64,000 nucleotides of DNA from assembly GCA_032160705.1 (NCBI GenBank), contig JAVHVE010000024.1:26040-90039 (forward strand). The letters run 5' to 3'. The notes below the pieces were generated by a model, which was not told the origin of the DNA, ran no database searches, and worked only from the letters and a program-made list of their open reading frames with translations. Origin of the DNA: QHXM01 sp032160705. Its GTDB lineage: Bacteria; Acidobacteriota; Blastocatellia; Pyrinomonadales; Pyrinomonadaceae. The position numbers were made by a program, and so were the translations under genes. Of this stretch, positions 26,919-36,954 are shown piece by piece. Within the stretch, counting starts at the first letter, position 1. Every line of letters begins with the position of its first letter.

Positions 26919-27431
26919 ATGAGCGATCCAACTCCAAATAGCCTTCCAACCTTCACCGGCACGGAAGTCGGATACTACTTCATCTGCCCGAAGAAGCTGT
27001 GGTGGTTCGCGCATGGGGTGCAGATGGAGCAGGAGAGTGATCGTGTGCGGATGGGGCGGCTGGTGCATGAGGAGAGTTATGCGCGCAAGAAGAAGGAGTT
27101 GAATATTGATAACCGGATCGTGCTGGATTGGCGCGAGGACGGCATCATCCACGAGGTGAAGCTGACGGACAAGATGGAAGCGGCGCACGAGATGCAACTT
27201 CTCTATTATCTCTACTACCTGAAGCTGAAAGGCGTCGAAGGTTTGCGCGGGCAGATTGATTACCCGAAGCTGCGCGAGACAAAGATGGTGGAGTTGACCG
27301 CAGAGCTTGAAAAAGAGATCGAAGTCGCGCTTGAGCGGATGAAGGAGATCGTCAATTCAAAGCACGCGCCGGAAGTGGAATGGATGAAGATTTGCCGCTC
27401 GTGCAGCTATGCGGAACTGTGTTGGGGGTGA
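26919..27431 (+). CDS. cas4: CRISPR adaptation nuclease Cas4
   Basis: A 170-residue RecB-like, iron-sulfur nuclease that trims prespacers and selects PAM and orientation with Cas1-Cas2. The first cluster cysteine lies in FICPKKLWW (about residue 22) and the last three are in KICRSCSYAELCWG. Nuclease residues are in VLDWREDGIIHEVKLTD (Asp, then Glu-x-Lys) and HEMQLLYYLYYL. It starts 3 bases after the toxin stop. Its first 50 bases are duplicated upstream at 26005-26050. Confidence 0.92.
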   Translation: MSDPTPNSLPTFTGTEVGYYFICPKKLWWFAHGVQMEQESDRVRMGRLVHEESYARKKKELNIDNRIVLDWREDGIIHEVKLTDKMEAAHEMQLLYYLYYLKLKGVEGLRGQIDYPKLRETKMVELTAELEKEIEVALERMKEIVNSKHAPEVEWMKICRSCSYAELCWG

Positions 27432-27440
27432 AAAAAGGGT

Positions 27441-28646
27441 ATGGCACGCCATTACTATCTCACACGAGCGGGCCGACTGAGGCGTCGGGACAATACACTC
27501 TGTTTTGAGCCTGCGGCGGTGGAGGACGCGCCCCGGACGGAGAGCGGCTTGCCCGGCATAGACAGCCTTGAGCAATTTGAAGAGAACCTGTCTGCGGTCG
27601 AGATCGGCGCAACGGGCGAAGACGGCATGGGCGACCTCGCGCTCGATCCCTCGATGGCGGAAGATGAGCCGGAACCGCTCACACTCGAAGAGGCCGCCAT
27701 CGAGGAAGAGAAGGCTGTGCCCGTGAGAGTGGGCGAGCGGCGAGTGATCCCGGTCGAAGACGTGGATGCGATCTGGGCTTTCAACGAGCTTGATTTGAAT
27801 GCGCGCGTGCTGGTCTTTCTCTCTCAGCATAAAGTGCCCGTGCATTTCTTCAATTATTATGGGTTTTATGCGGGTTCGTTCTACCCGCGCGAATACCTGC
27901 ACGCGGGCTATCTGGTCGTCAGGCAGGTGCGACACTACGCGAACCGCCGCTTACGGCTGAAGATCGCGCGCGAGTTCATTCGTGCGGCGATGCATAACAT
28001 TTTGCGGAATCTGCGTTATTACGGCACGCGCGGCGTGGAATTGCAGGAGCAGACCGAAAGCGTGCAGGCCGAGATGCTGCGGCTCGAAGCCGTGAATACG
28101 ATTAATGAGCTGATGGCCTGCGAGGGGCGAGCGCGAGCAGCTTACTATCAGGGCTTCGCGGGCATCCTGCGCCAGGACTTTGAATTTACGAAGCGTGTGC
28201 GGCGTCCTCCTGACAACATCGTCAACGCGCTCGTCTCGTTTACGAATGGATTGGTTTATAGCGCCGCACTGACGCAAATTTATCGCACGCAGCTTGACCC
28301 GACGATCAGTTTCCTGCATGAGCCGGGCGCACGCCGTTTCTCGCTCGCGCTGGATTTAGCGGAAGTCTTCAAGCCGCTTCTCGCCGACCGGATGATCTTC
28401 AAGCTGCTGAACAACCGGCAACTAGGCGAGCGGGATTTCGCGCAGGACTTGAACTGCTGCTATTTGAATGAGCGAGGTCGCAAGACTGTCTTGAAGGAAT
28501 GGGACGCGCGTTTACAGACCACTATCGAGCATCGTCGGCTCAAGCGCAAAGTGAGCTATGAAAGATTGATGCGGCTGGAATGCTACAAGCTGGTCAAGCA
28601 CCTGACAAATGTCGAGCCATACGTTGGCTTTCGCGCCTGGTGGTGA
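27441..28646 (+). CDS. cas1: CRISPR integrase Cas1 with acidic insertion
   Basis: A 401-residue protein that, with Cas2, inserts new spacers at the leader end. The catalytic residues are present: E228 (MACEGRARAAYYQGF), H293 (FLHEPGARR), D305 and E308 (LALDLAEVFKPL). The N-terminal domain is split. Residues 1-23 (HYYLTRAGRLRRRDNTLCFE) and 96 onward (VGERRVIPVEDVDAIWAF) are normal, while residues about 24-95 form an extra, strongly acidic, low-complexity segment with over 20 Asp/Glu. Typical Cas1 proteins are about 330 residues. It follows cas4 after 9 bases and is transcribed with it. Confidence 0.95.
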   Translation: MARHYYLTRAGRLRRRDNTLCFEPAAVEDAPRTESGLPGIDSLEQFEENLSAVEIGATGEDGMGDLALDPSMAEDEPEPLTLEEAAIEEEKAVPVRVGERRVIPVEDVDAIWAFNELDLNARVLVFLSQHKVPVHFFNYYGFYAGSFYPREYLHAGYLVVRQVRHYANRRLRLKIAREFIRAAMHNILRNLRYYGTRGVELQEQTESVQAEMLRLEAVNTINELMACEGRARAAYYQGFAGILRQDFEFTKRVRRPPDNIVNALVSFTNGLVYSAALTQIYRTQLDPTISFLHEPGARRFSLALDLAEVFKPLLADRMIFKLLNNRQLGERDFAQDLNCCYLNERGRKTVLKEWDARLQTTIEHRRLKRKVSYERLMRLECYKLVKHLTNVEPYVGFRAWW

Positions 28647-28672
28647 GAAATTGATAAGCTGGAGACCGCGTT

Positions 28673-28936
28673 ATGTATGTGTTGGTCGTTTATGATGTCG
28701 AAGTTGCGAGAGTCGTCAAGGTTCACAAGTTTCTGAAGCGCCACCTGCACTGGGTGCAAAACTCTGTCTTTGAAGGAGAATTGACCGACGCTCAGATCGA
28801 AACGGTCAAGGCAGGTTTAGGGCGACTGCTTAATGATGAAGCTGATTCGGTCTTAATCTATACATCTCGCGATCAGCGTTGGCTCACAAGAGAGACTATG
28901 GGACGCCAACGCAGCGAGATTAGTAATGTAGTATGA
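28673..28936 (+). CDS. cas2: CRISPR adaptation protein Cas2
   Basis: An 87-residue ferredoxin-fold protein that bridges two Cas1 dimers in the integrase. It has the N-terminal MYVLVVYDVEVARVVKVHKFL (Asp8 of the Cas2 signature), then HWVQNSVFEGELTDAQ. The length is standard. It is the last gene before the leader and array. Confidence 0.94.
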   Translation: MYVLVVYDVEVARVVKVHKFLKRHLHWVQNSVFEGELTDAQIETVKAGLGRLLNDEADSVLIYTSRDQRWLTRETMGRQRSEISNVV

Positions 28937-29186
28937 GTGACTTACCTTAAATAAGCAGGCTGATATTCGTCGTCGGCCTCCAGTAAAATCAGGCAATCTA
29001 TTCACAATAACCCGATAGATATTGAGACTAAATGCTATAAACCAAGCATCCATTTAGGATAGTCCTAGTCGTCATCGTCCCGCGTTTTATGCAGGATTGC
29101 CGCCCGACGACCGCAGGCAGTAAAAATCTAGCCGTTGAATGACGATTTATTAGGAAATTTCGGTGAGTCTCTTCATTTCTGGCCGG
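28937..29186 (+). promoter_or_regulatory. CRISPR leader
   Basis: These 250 bases between cas2 and the first repeat are richer in A/T than the flanking genes and hold no convincing frame. Position next to cas1-cas2, together with the mutated repeat at the far end of the array, marks this as the leader with the array promoter and integration site. No single promoter could be chosen with confidence. Confidence 0.72.
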
Positions 29187-32100
29187 GCTTGAATCGAACC
29201 AATGTGGAATTGAAACCGAACCAAAGACCCGAAGCTCGTCGGGGAAGTTGACGGCTTGAATCGAACCAATGTGGAATTGAAACATAACTACTTCTGCGAT
29301 GACTATGCGTTTCACAAAGGCTTGAATCGAACCAATGTGGAATTGAAACCTCTTCCGAAAATCCTTGCCGTCCGAAGAGATTATTCGCTTGAATCGAACC
29401 AATGTGGAATTGAAACCGCAAAAGGCCGTCAAAAGTTATGTTGACAATGGGCTGGCGCTTGAATCGAACCAATGTGGAATTGAAACAGGCGAAAGAATCG
29501 TCAATGCGCAGGACTTACAGGGCTTGAATCGAACCAATGTGGAATTGAAACTCCACTGCGATTGACGCTAGGGCGTCACTGTTGGTCGCGCTTGAATCGA
29601 ACCAATGTGGAATTGAAACGATGGTGTGCTGGTCAATCAAGTGCTGGCCGGCGAAGGCTTGAATCGAACCAATGTGGAATTGAAACGTGGATAGATGCGG
29701 CCTGAGCGATAGCCCATCTCAAGGCTTGAATCGAACCAATGTGGAATTGAAACTTGATTCAGCGGTGGGCCACGTCACTGACGCTTCAGTGCTTGAATCG
29801 AACCAATGTGGAATTGAAACCGAGAACGGTGTGAATGTTGACGAGACCATTCCGGTGCTTGAATCGAACCAATGTGGAATTGAAACCCCAAAACAGTACG
29901 GGCAGCGTCACGCCACACGATAAGCTTGAATCGAACCAATGTGGAATTGAAACTCATCCGGGAAGATGGTGTGAGTGATGACGATCTTTGCGCTTGAATC
30001 GAACCAATGTGGAATTGAAACCCCCGTGAGCCACACGTTCACGATTTAACGAGTATGGCTTGAATCGAACCAATGTGGAATTGAAACTTGGGAAAGAAAG
30101 TTCAAAGTGAATAGCTCCCCCACGCTTGAATCGAACCAATGTGGAATTGAAACAACGAATGCATGGGTGGATATACACAGGGAGAGGCGCAGCTTGAATC
30201 GAACCAATGTGGAATTGAAACCAAGGTAGTATCAGAGTTAATCACTCCAGTGTCTTTGCTTGAATCGAACCAATGTGGAATTGAAACCTGACCCCCAAAG
30301 CGACGAAGGTAAGGCGTATTACAGCTTGAATCGAACCAATGTGGAATTGAAACCTAGTCATGCTTGGTGATCCCGAGGGTAAGGATTGGGGCTTGAATCG
30401 AACCAATGTGGAATTGAAACTTTTGTCGAATGCTCCGCGCGGCATGGTCTTGCCGGGCTTGAATCGAACCAATGTGGAATTGAAACTTTTTATCGGGCGA
30501 GACACCTCAGTCAAAGCGCTGGTGCTTGAATCGAACCAATGTGGAATTGAAACGCAGTTGACAGCGAAACCCTCGAAGGGATTCTCGATAGCTTGAATCG
30601 AACCAATGTGGAATTGAAACTAGGAACAATAGCGGGCGGCGCGTTGGGACTCTCGGGCTTGAATCGAACCAATGTGGAATTGAAACGAAGTAGCGTTGTT
30701 ACCTATTCAGGCTTTAATTGCACGAGCTTGAATCGAACCAATGTGGAATTGAAACGAATGAATGGGCAGGCCCATGTCTCCCCGGATGTCAGGCTTGAAT
30801 CGAACCAATGTGGAATTGAAACTCTTCTCGCGGGTCAGAGCCAGACGTGCTTCGTTCAACGCTTGAATCGAACCAATGTGGAATTGAAACCTTTTCTGGC
30901 GAATACGTTCGATTTGTTCGGTCGTTAGGCTTGAATCGAACCAATGTGGAATTGAAACGTCCACTGTCTTCAACGCGCAGCATCACAATCGCTGCGAGCT
31001 TGAATCGAACCAATGTGGAATTGAAACCGTGAAGAACACGACTGGTCTGCCGGGTGACACCGAAGTGACGGCTTGAATCGAACCAATGTGGAATTGAAAC
31101 GGGTAAAGGAATTCAAACGCGCCATCGGATCAAAACGCGCTTGAATCGAACCAATGTGGAATTGAAACCCCTCCGATCCGTCCGATCCGCAACCCGCGTT
31201 AACGGCTTGAATCGAACCAATGTGGAATTGAAACGAAGACGCTGCCGAATGAATCCTTCAGCAGTCCCATGCTTGAATCGAACCAATGTGGAATTGAAAC
31301 TCTCAATGTTACCGGCAAAGATTGTAGACGAGAGAACGAGCTTGAATCGAACCAATGTGGAATTGAAACATGAGCTTTACGATACGGTCTACACGGAAAT
31401 GGCTTGCTTGAATCGAACCAATGTGGAATTGAAACACGGCAGATATTCGTACTTGCCGAAACTATGGATGGGCTTGAATCGAACCAATGTGGAATTGAAA
31501 CGAAACATAAAAGACCTGACGTTGGGCGAGTTGCGAGAGGCTTGAATCGAACCAATGTGGAATTGAAACTCCAGCCTTCCGGCCTTTCGTATCCAAGCGA
31601 AACCACGCTTGAATCGAACCAATGTGGAATTGAAACCATTTAATAATGCGCCCCGTGCTCACTTGTAGAAGTGTGCTTGAATCGAACCAATGTGGAATTG
31701 AAACCTCAAAGTCGCGGCGGCTGCCTATCAACTGGGCGCTATGCTTGAATCGAACCAATGTGGAATTGAAACCCTTGCAAATCTTGGAAGCTCTTTATCG
31801 CGGCGAGATGCTTGAATCGAACCAATGTGGAATTGAAACCTGGGCATGGTCAGCCAACAGAGCGGTGGATTATCTGCTTGAATCGAACCAATGTGGAATT
31901 GAAACACTAACTTAACCGGTTCTGCTGTGACTGCTACTTCCGCGGCTTGAATCGAACCAATGTGGAATTGAAACGGACTTGAAGTCTTCAGGGAGAATTG
32001 ACCAGCCACGGGGCTTGAATCGAACCAATGTGGAATTGAAACCTGGCAAGAGACGCTTGACAACTTACGCAAGCGGGAGCTTGAATCGAACCAATGTGGA

Positions 32101-33835
32101 ATTGAAACATAGCGTCGCCAGCTTGCGTCGGAATGACGCCGAAACCTTGAATCGAACCAATGTGGAATTGAAACCCAGTTGACTCGACTTCGGCTGCTAC
32201 CTGCGCGCTAGGGCTTGAATCGAACCAATGTGGAATTGAAACGAGCTTGCCTATATCGATGATTATCCTCCGCCCGCCGCTTGAATCGAACCAATGTGGA
32301 ATTGAAACTAAGTAAGCGGGCGCGGGCGGCTCATATCCCCCGCGCGCTTGAATCGAACCAATGTGGAATTGAAACCTCTAACGGAGTCTCCCTTAACTCC
32401 GATAGCCGCCCGGCGCTTGAATCGAACCAATGTGGAATTGAAACTTCCGCCATATCATTAGCATAACGGATACGGGGGAGTGCTTGAATCGAACCAATGT
32501 GGAATTGAAACAGGATAAGAACGAAGGCAGCATTCAGGTCTACAGTGGCTTGAATCGAACCAATGTGGAATTGAAACGATTGCAAGCAATAAGAAACTCC
32601 ATTTCCTATCAGGCTTGAATCGAACCAATGTGGAATTGAAACAGATAAAAGAAGACCTGCGCGCCGCCAAGGCCGGTGGCTTGAATCGAACCAATGTGGA
32701 ATTGAAACCTCTTCAAGGGACGTGTACCGAGCAGCGGCTTCACCGCTTGAATCGAACCAATGTGGAATTGAAACAAAACATTTTGGTTTAAGGCGGCGCG
32801 CTCTTCAGAGCTTGAATCGAACCAATGTGGAATTGAAACGGGATCAACAATGTCAACAACAAGGAAAGCAGAATCTGCTTGAATCGAACCAATGTGGAAT
32901 TGAAACGATTAAAAACGGCGACTGGCTGAATCTGGATGGCTCAATGCTTGAATCGAACCAATGTGGAATTGAAACTTGAAAGCGCGTTCGACATTCAGTG
33001 CCGTGAAAAGCGCTTGAATCGAACCAATGTGGAATTGAAACTCTCGTTTGGTGTGTGAAGTACAGGCACACGATTCGCTTGAATCGAACCAATGTGGAAT
33101 TGAAACGCTAAGGCTACGGGGCTAAACCACGTTGACTCCACGGCTTGAATCGAACCAATGTGGAATTGAAACAAAAGATAGGTGCTGACAGTAACGGAGT
33201 ACAGGGAGTCGCTTGAATCGAACCAATGTGGAATTGAAACTGCCACGCAGGCGATACGCGACGCCGCGCTGGACTTGGCTTGAATCGAACCAATGTGGAA
33301 TTGAAACTCCATCTTGCCAGCCTTGACCTGCGACAGTATCTGGCTTGAATCGAACCAATGTGGAATTGAAACTCGGTCGTGTAGTCGATGCCGCCTTTCG
33401 CGTTGCGCTGCTTGAATCGAACCAATGTGGAATTGAAACTTCAATCTGTCCAACAACCAGCCTCTATCTTTCGTTGCTTGAATCGAACCAATGTGGAATT
33501 GAAACCTTATTAAAGCTGAACAGCCGCACTGGCTGGACCATGCTTGAATCGAACCAATGTGGAATTGAAACAAAGTTACAAACTATTTCGCAAGAGACGA
33601 GTGTAAGCTTGAATCGAACCAATGTGGAATTGAAACAAAGGAGAAATGATGTTATCGAAAACCGCAAACACAGCTTGAATCGAACCAATGTGGAATTGAA
33701 ACTATTTAAGATTAGAAATGCAGTTGTTGGTTTGGTCTCGCTTGAATCGAACCAATGTGGAATTGAAACCACGTTGTTCGTCCGATGATTGCAGCTTCAG
33801 TGGTCGCTTGAATCGAACTAATGTGGAATTGAAAC
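29187..33835 (+). CRISPR. CRISPR array, 70 repeats of 30 bp, 69 spacers
   Basis: The repeat starts GCTTGAATCGAACC and ends AATGTGGAATTGAAAC. The first copy is 29187-29216 and the last 33806-33835, counted by hand as 70. Spacers are mostly 35-38 bases; 29427-29456 plus flank gives a 40-base one, and 31028-31070 is 43. Almost all repeats are identical. The copy at 32145 has C for the first G, and the last copy has T for C in its ACCAAT part, as expected at the old end. The ATTGAAAC tail matches the type I-B 5' handle. Frames read through the array, repeating NRTNVELK or SIPHWFDSS, are artefacts. Confidence 0.98.
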
Positions 33836-34176
33836 ATCTTACTCTTACGGAGTGCTCTACTACTCCACTTTAACATACCCACTGACTCTGCCCGGTGTGT
33901 GCGCGTGCTTCCACCCTGCTGTGAGATTCCACCAGCCGCCCTAAGTGGTCGTAATCAAACAGGATTCTGCGGGCTAATGTCGGCGTGGATTTCTACCACG
34001 CCACGGATACAACTTTAGGCGCAACTCTTTTTGCCTTGCATCATCGAGTTCTTCGGGTTCACACGAACCAACTATCAAGTCAGCATTGCGCTTGATAGCT
34101 AAGGCATAGTACAGCTTGCCGCCAACGTATATCTCAATTCTGCCATAGCCTTTTACCCGCTCGCCTTCTGCCGTGA

Positions 34177-34437
34177 CTATCGTTTCAGATGCACGAAGGT
34201 TAAGGATATTTCGACACCCTGATAGGGACCACTTGTGTATCTGAATCTAAAAAAGTTCTCGGTGTCCCCCTCGTTATCGTACTCCCCTCCTGAAATAAGT
34301 CTCCCGCCCGGCGGTCTGTACAATCCAGTGACCTTATCTGAACCATTCGCAGGGGATGCGGGAGCCAGTCTGAACGGCGAGAGGTTCAGCGATAGAAATG
34401 AGTTCTGCATTGAAGTTCGCACAATCTTGCTGCCCAA
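34177..34437 (-). CDS. Hypothetical protein fragment, possibly frameshifted
   Basis: An 86-residue minus-strand frame with no recognised domain (it includes YRPPGGRLISGGEYDNEGDTENFFRF). A second open minus frame continues from about 34210 to a stop at 33974, with plausible protein composition (EGERVKGYGRIEIYVGGKLYY, then EPEELDDARQKELRLKL) but no start. The two may be parts of one decayed gene beyond the old end of the array. Nothing else was recognised in 33836-34176. Confidence 0.4.
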   Translation of the reverse strand: MGSKIVRTSMQNSFLSLNLSPFRLAPASPANGSDKVTGLYRPPGGRLISGGEYDNEGDTENFFRFRYTSGPYQGVEISLTFVHLKR

Positions 34438-34532
34438 GCAACTGCCTTGCTCCGTCTTCAGGCATAGGGTTCTGCGGAATTAATACCTATTATTGGTAAT
34501 AAGACTTTCTTAAGATTTCGCCTGTTTCTTCG

Positions 34533-35573
34533 TTGATGAAATATTCTGCGAGTCCTCCTGAAATCGTCGGGCCAAGCCCCTTATGTTTGAAAGAAACTTT
34601 CCACACTCTATACACCCTCGATCAATATAACGGTCTCGGATACTTAAAACTGAACGCCGCCGGACTGGATCATAGATTAATTGACCTGCCGGATAGTCCA
34701 ATTTTTGATTGGGTGGCGCGAAGTAAAGGAGGGTTGGTCTGGGACATGCTTTCGCGCATAACTGGTCAAGCGCGATTCCGTCAGATACTTCAGAATTTCA
34801 CACGGCGACATGCCTCTCAGGCTGTAACCTTGGATCAGTTTTTGCGCGCTATTGAAGAGGGGGCGGGACAAAAGTTAGATTGGTTCGACAGGCAATGGCT
34901 GGAACAAACCGGCGCGCCCGCCTGGGAGCTAACATGGAAGCAGGAGGGTGGACAACTTCGAGGCGTGATTACACAACCCGCTCCTTATTACAGAGTAACT
35001 CTCGAAGTACAAATTGAGGAAAGCAATCAAAAGGCTCAGTTGCGTACGATTGAAGTTAGCGGCCCGCGCACTGAATTTAATTGGCCTGTCAAACTCAACG
35101 TGCGATCAGTTGCCCTCGATCCTCACTTTCTAGTGCTCCACTGGACTCCTGATTACCTGGCTGAAGCCGCCGGGTTGGCCGGATACACGCGCGGTAGATT
35201 CAAGTTGAATGAGAACAAGCTAATCGAAGCGGGAGAAGAATTCAGGAAAGCTCTTGAAAAGGTGACTGTGCCCGATCTTCACAGCGTACGCTTTCTGCTC
35301 GAAAACGGTCTGGACATTGTTTATTACAATCAGAAAAACTGGAAAGAGGCTCAAGCTCATTTTGAAGCGGCTCTGGCGAGCCCCAGCCGCCGCGCCGACC
35401 AGATTCCTTTCGTTTACCTGCGACTAGCGAGAATTGCCAGGGAACTGAAAGACGATGCCGCTCTTTGTAGAGCTGTCGAAAACCTTATCTCAGCGGACGC
35501 TGTGGTTGGAAATAGCACAGGGGCGGCTAATACCGTTCACGCTCAGTTTGAGAAATGCCGGCGCGCACCATAA
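34533..35573 (+). pseudogene. C-terminal remnant of an M1-type peptidase
   Basis: A 346-residue frame. Its first part (KGGLVWDMLSRITGQARFRQIL, then QFLRAIEEGAGQKLDWFDRQWLEQTG) matches the region after the active site in M1 aminopeptidase-like proteins. The rest has TPR-like helices (WKEAQAHFEAALASPSR). The catalytic HExxH and downstream Glu are absent, and upstream DNA to the array does not encode them. The N-terminal 20 residues look random. This is most likely a decayed gene cut by events at the array end. Confidence 0.7.
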
Positions 35574-35832
35574 TCATCAATTGCCTGACATCGTATTTCT
35601 GATTAGCAGCGCATAATTTAACTCTGTGCAACTTGCAAATAATTGTGCAGGATGTTCCGAAGCTGTATTTTTGTGCAAAGCCCAAAACCAACGACCTCGG
35701 AAATCTCAAGGCGAGCCATATTTTAGCTTAGCCTTCCATCCTTGATAATTCACTTTAGAAACTCAGAATCAGTAAAATTATGCCTCAAACCAGCTTTGTC
35801 ACAAAAATATTGTGATTCGGTGAAAATTGTGC
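35574..35832. other. Non-coding stretch
   Basis: This A/T-rich stretch after the peptidase remnant holds no supported gene. It leads into the promoter at 35833. Confidence 0.4.
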
Positions 35833-35860
35833 TTGACACCTCACAAAACTTCGGTATAAT
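35833..35860 (+). promoter_or_regulatory. Consensus sigma-70 promoter
   Basis: TTGACA (35833-35838) and TATAAT (35855-35860) are perfect hexamers separated by 16 bases, the strongest promoter seen in the window. No coding frame starts downstream before the terminator at 36034. Confidence 0.8.
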
Positions 35861-35866
35861 TTCACA

Positions 35867-36071
35867 CATACTGAGGCAGGAAAACCAAGCTGGCGTGCTT
35901 CGGTGATTGATAACGGAATTATCTCGCCCGTACCAACGCACCGCCTATAAAACACGGGATCGAACGTATGTGACGATTCTCAGTTCATTGCCAACGCCAC
36001 CCTGAATCTCCGAGCCTGCCCAAAAAAGTTTTTGCCCCGTCAGTCGAAAGATTGACGGGGCTCCTCTCTTT
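35867..36071 (+). ncRNA. Candidate structured non-coding RNA, about 200 nt
   Basis: It is bounded by the consensus promoter and a strong terminator and has no credible frame. Visible pairings are GGCAGG (about 35875) with CCTGCC (about 36015), ACTGAG with CTCAGT (about 35980), and GGCGTGC (35892-35898) with GCACCGCC. The first two compete, so two folds are possible. The length suits 6S RNA, but the central bubble was not demonstrable by eye, and no tmRNA, SRP or known riboswitch core was recognised. It points toward the convergent fabG gene. Confidence 0.6.
36034..36071 (+). terminator. Rho-independent terminator with GAAA tetraloop
   Basis: GCCCCGTCAGTC (36034-36045) pairs with GATTGACGGGGC (36050-36061, one G-T pair) across GAAA, then a T-rich tail (CCTCTCTTTT). 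It also faces fabG, which ends at 36117, and has an A-run upstream, so it may work in both directions. Confidence 0.88.
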
Positions 36072-36116
36072 TAGAAGTTAATTATAAAGTTATCTTTACT
36101 GATTAAACTCGCTGCT

Positions 36117-36878
36117 TCACATTGCTAACCCACCATCTACCTGAATCACTTGCCCTGTGATGTAGCGCGCATCGGTTGAAAGCAGGAAGCAAGCGATTCG
36201 CGCTACTTCGTCCGGCTCTGCGAAGCGTCCCAGCGGAATCTGCTCAAGCAACTTTGCCTGATAGCTTTCATCAAGCGCGCCCGCCATCTCGGTTGAAACC
36301 AAACCGAGCGCGAGCGCATTGACCGTCACCTTGCGGCTGGCTACTTCCTTGGCCAGAGCTTTCGTCAGCCCGATCATGCCTGCCTTTGAAGCAGAGTAAT
36401 TCGATTGCCCGGCCATTCCGACGCGCCCGCTGATTGAAGAAATGTTTAAGACCGAGCCGCCTTCCTCCTGTCTTAACATCACGCGCAAGGCAGCGCGGGC
36501 GAAATTCCATGCTCCCTTGAGATTGGTGTCAATCACGGCATCCCAATCTTCTTCCTTCATCCTCAAGATCAGATTGTCTCGCACGATGCCCGCATTGTTG
36601 ACCAGAAAATCAATGCGCCCGAAAATGTCTTTTACCTGCTTGACCATCTCCATAGCAGCATTCGTCTGTGCGACATCGCATTGCGTTGCCAGCACGCGCA
36701 CACCCATCGCTTCGATTTCCGCTTTTAATTGGTCGGCAGCTTCCGCGCTCTTTGCGTAGTTGAAAGCGATGTCAGCACCGCGCCTGGCAAGTTCAAGGGC
36801 TATCGCGCGTCCGATGCCTCTGGTTGCCCCTGTCACGATTGCTGCTCGTCCTGAGAAAGGCTTAGCTGCGTTGTTCAA
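36117..36878 (-). CDS. fabG: 3-oxoacyl-ACP reductase FabG-like SDR
   Basis: A 253-residue short-chain dehydrogenase that reduces 3-oxoacyl-ACP with NADPH in fatty acid elongation. It has the cofactor motif IVTGATRGIGRAIA (TGxxxGIG, about residue 16), NNAG (in LVNNAGIVRDN), catalytic Ser in LNISSISGRVG, and YSASK (Tyr and Lys). The C-terminus ITGQVIQVDGG is typical of FabG. SDRs are many, so another acyl or alcohol substrate is possible. It stands alone, convergent to the candidate RNA. Confidence 0.85.
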   Translation of the reverse strand: MNNAAKPFSGRAAIVTGATRGIGRAIALELARRGADIAFNYAKSAEAADQLKAEIEAMGVRVLATQCDVAQTNAAMEMVKQVKDIFGRIDFLVNNAGIVRDNLILRMKEEDWDAVIDTNLKGAWNFARAALRVMLRQEEGGSVLNISSISGRVGMAGQSNYSASKAGMIGLTKALAKEVASRKVTVNALALGLVSTEMAGALDESYQAKLLEQIPLGRFAEPDEVARIACFLLSTDARYITGQVIQVDGGLAM

Positions 36879-36954
36879 TCTTATTCATCCTCCGAACCCA
36901 GATTAGAAATCGAAAACCAGACGATCTTTTGCTAGAGATTTTATGCTTCCGACT

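Noticed and set aside
29028..33788. Many open frames on both strands across the array, repeating NRTNVELK, ESNQCGIET or SIPHWFDSS
   Set aside because: They are translations of the 30-base CRISPR repeat and random spacers.
35959..35972. A 12 of 14 match between the candidate RNA and the CRISPR repeat (ATCGAACnnATGTG)
   Set aside because: A match of this quality is expected by chance in a window this size, and it is not complementary to the repeat.
35867..36071. Firm assignment of the RNA as 6S RNA
   Set aside because: The length fits, but the long closing stem with a central open bubble could not be demonstrated by eye.
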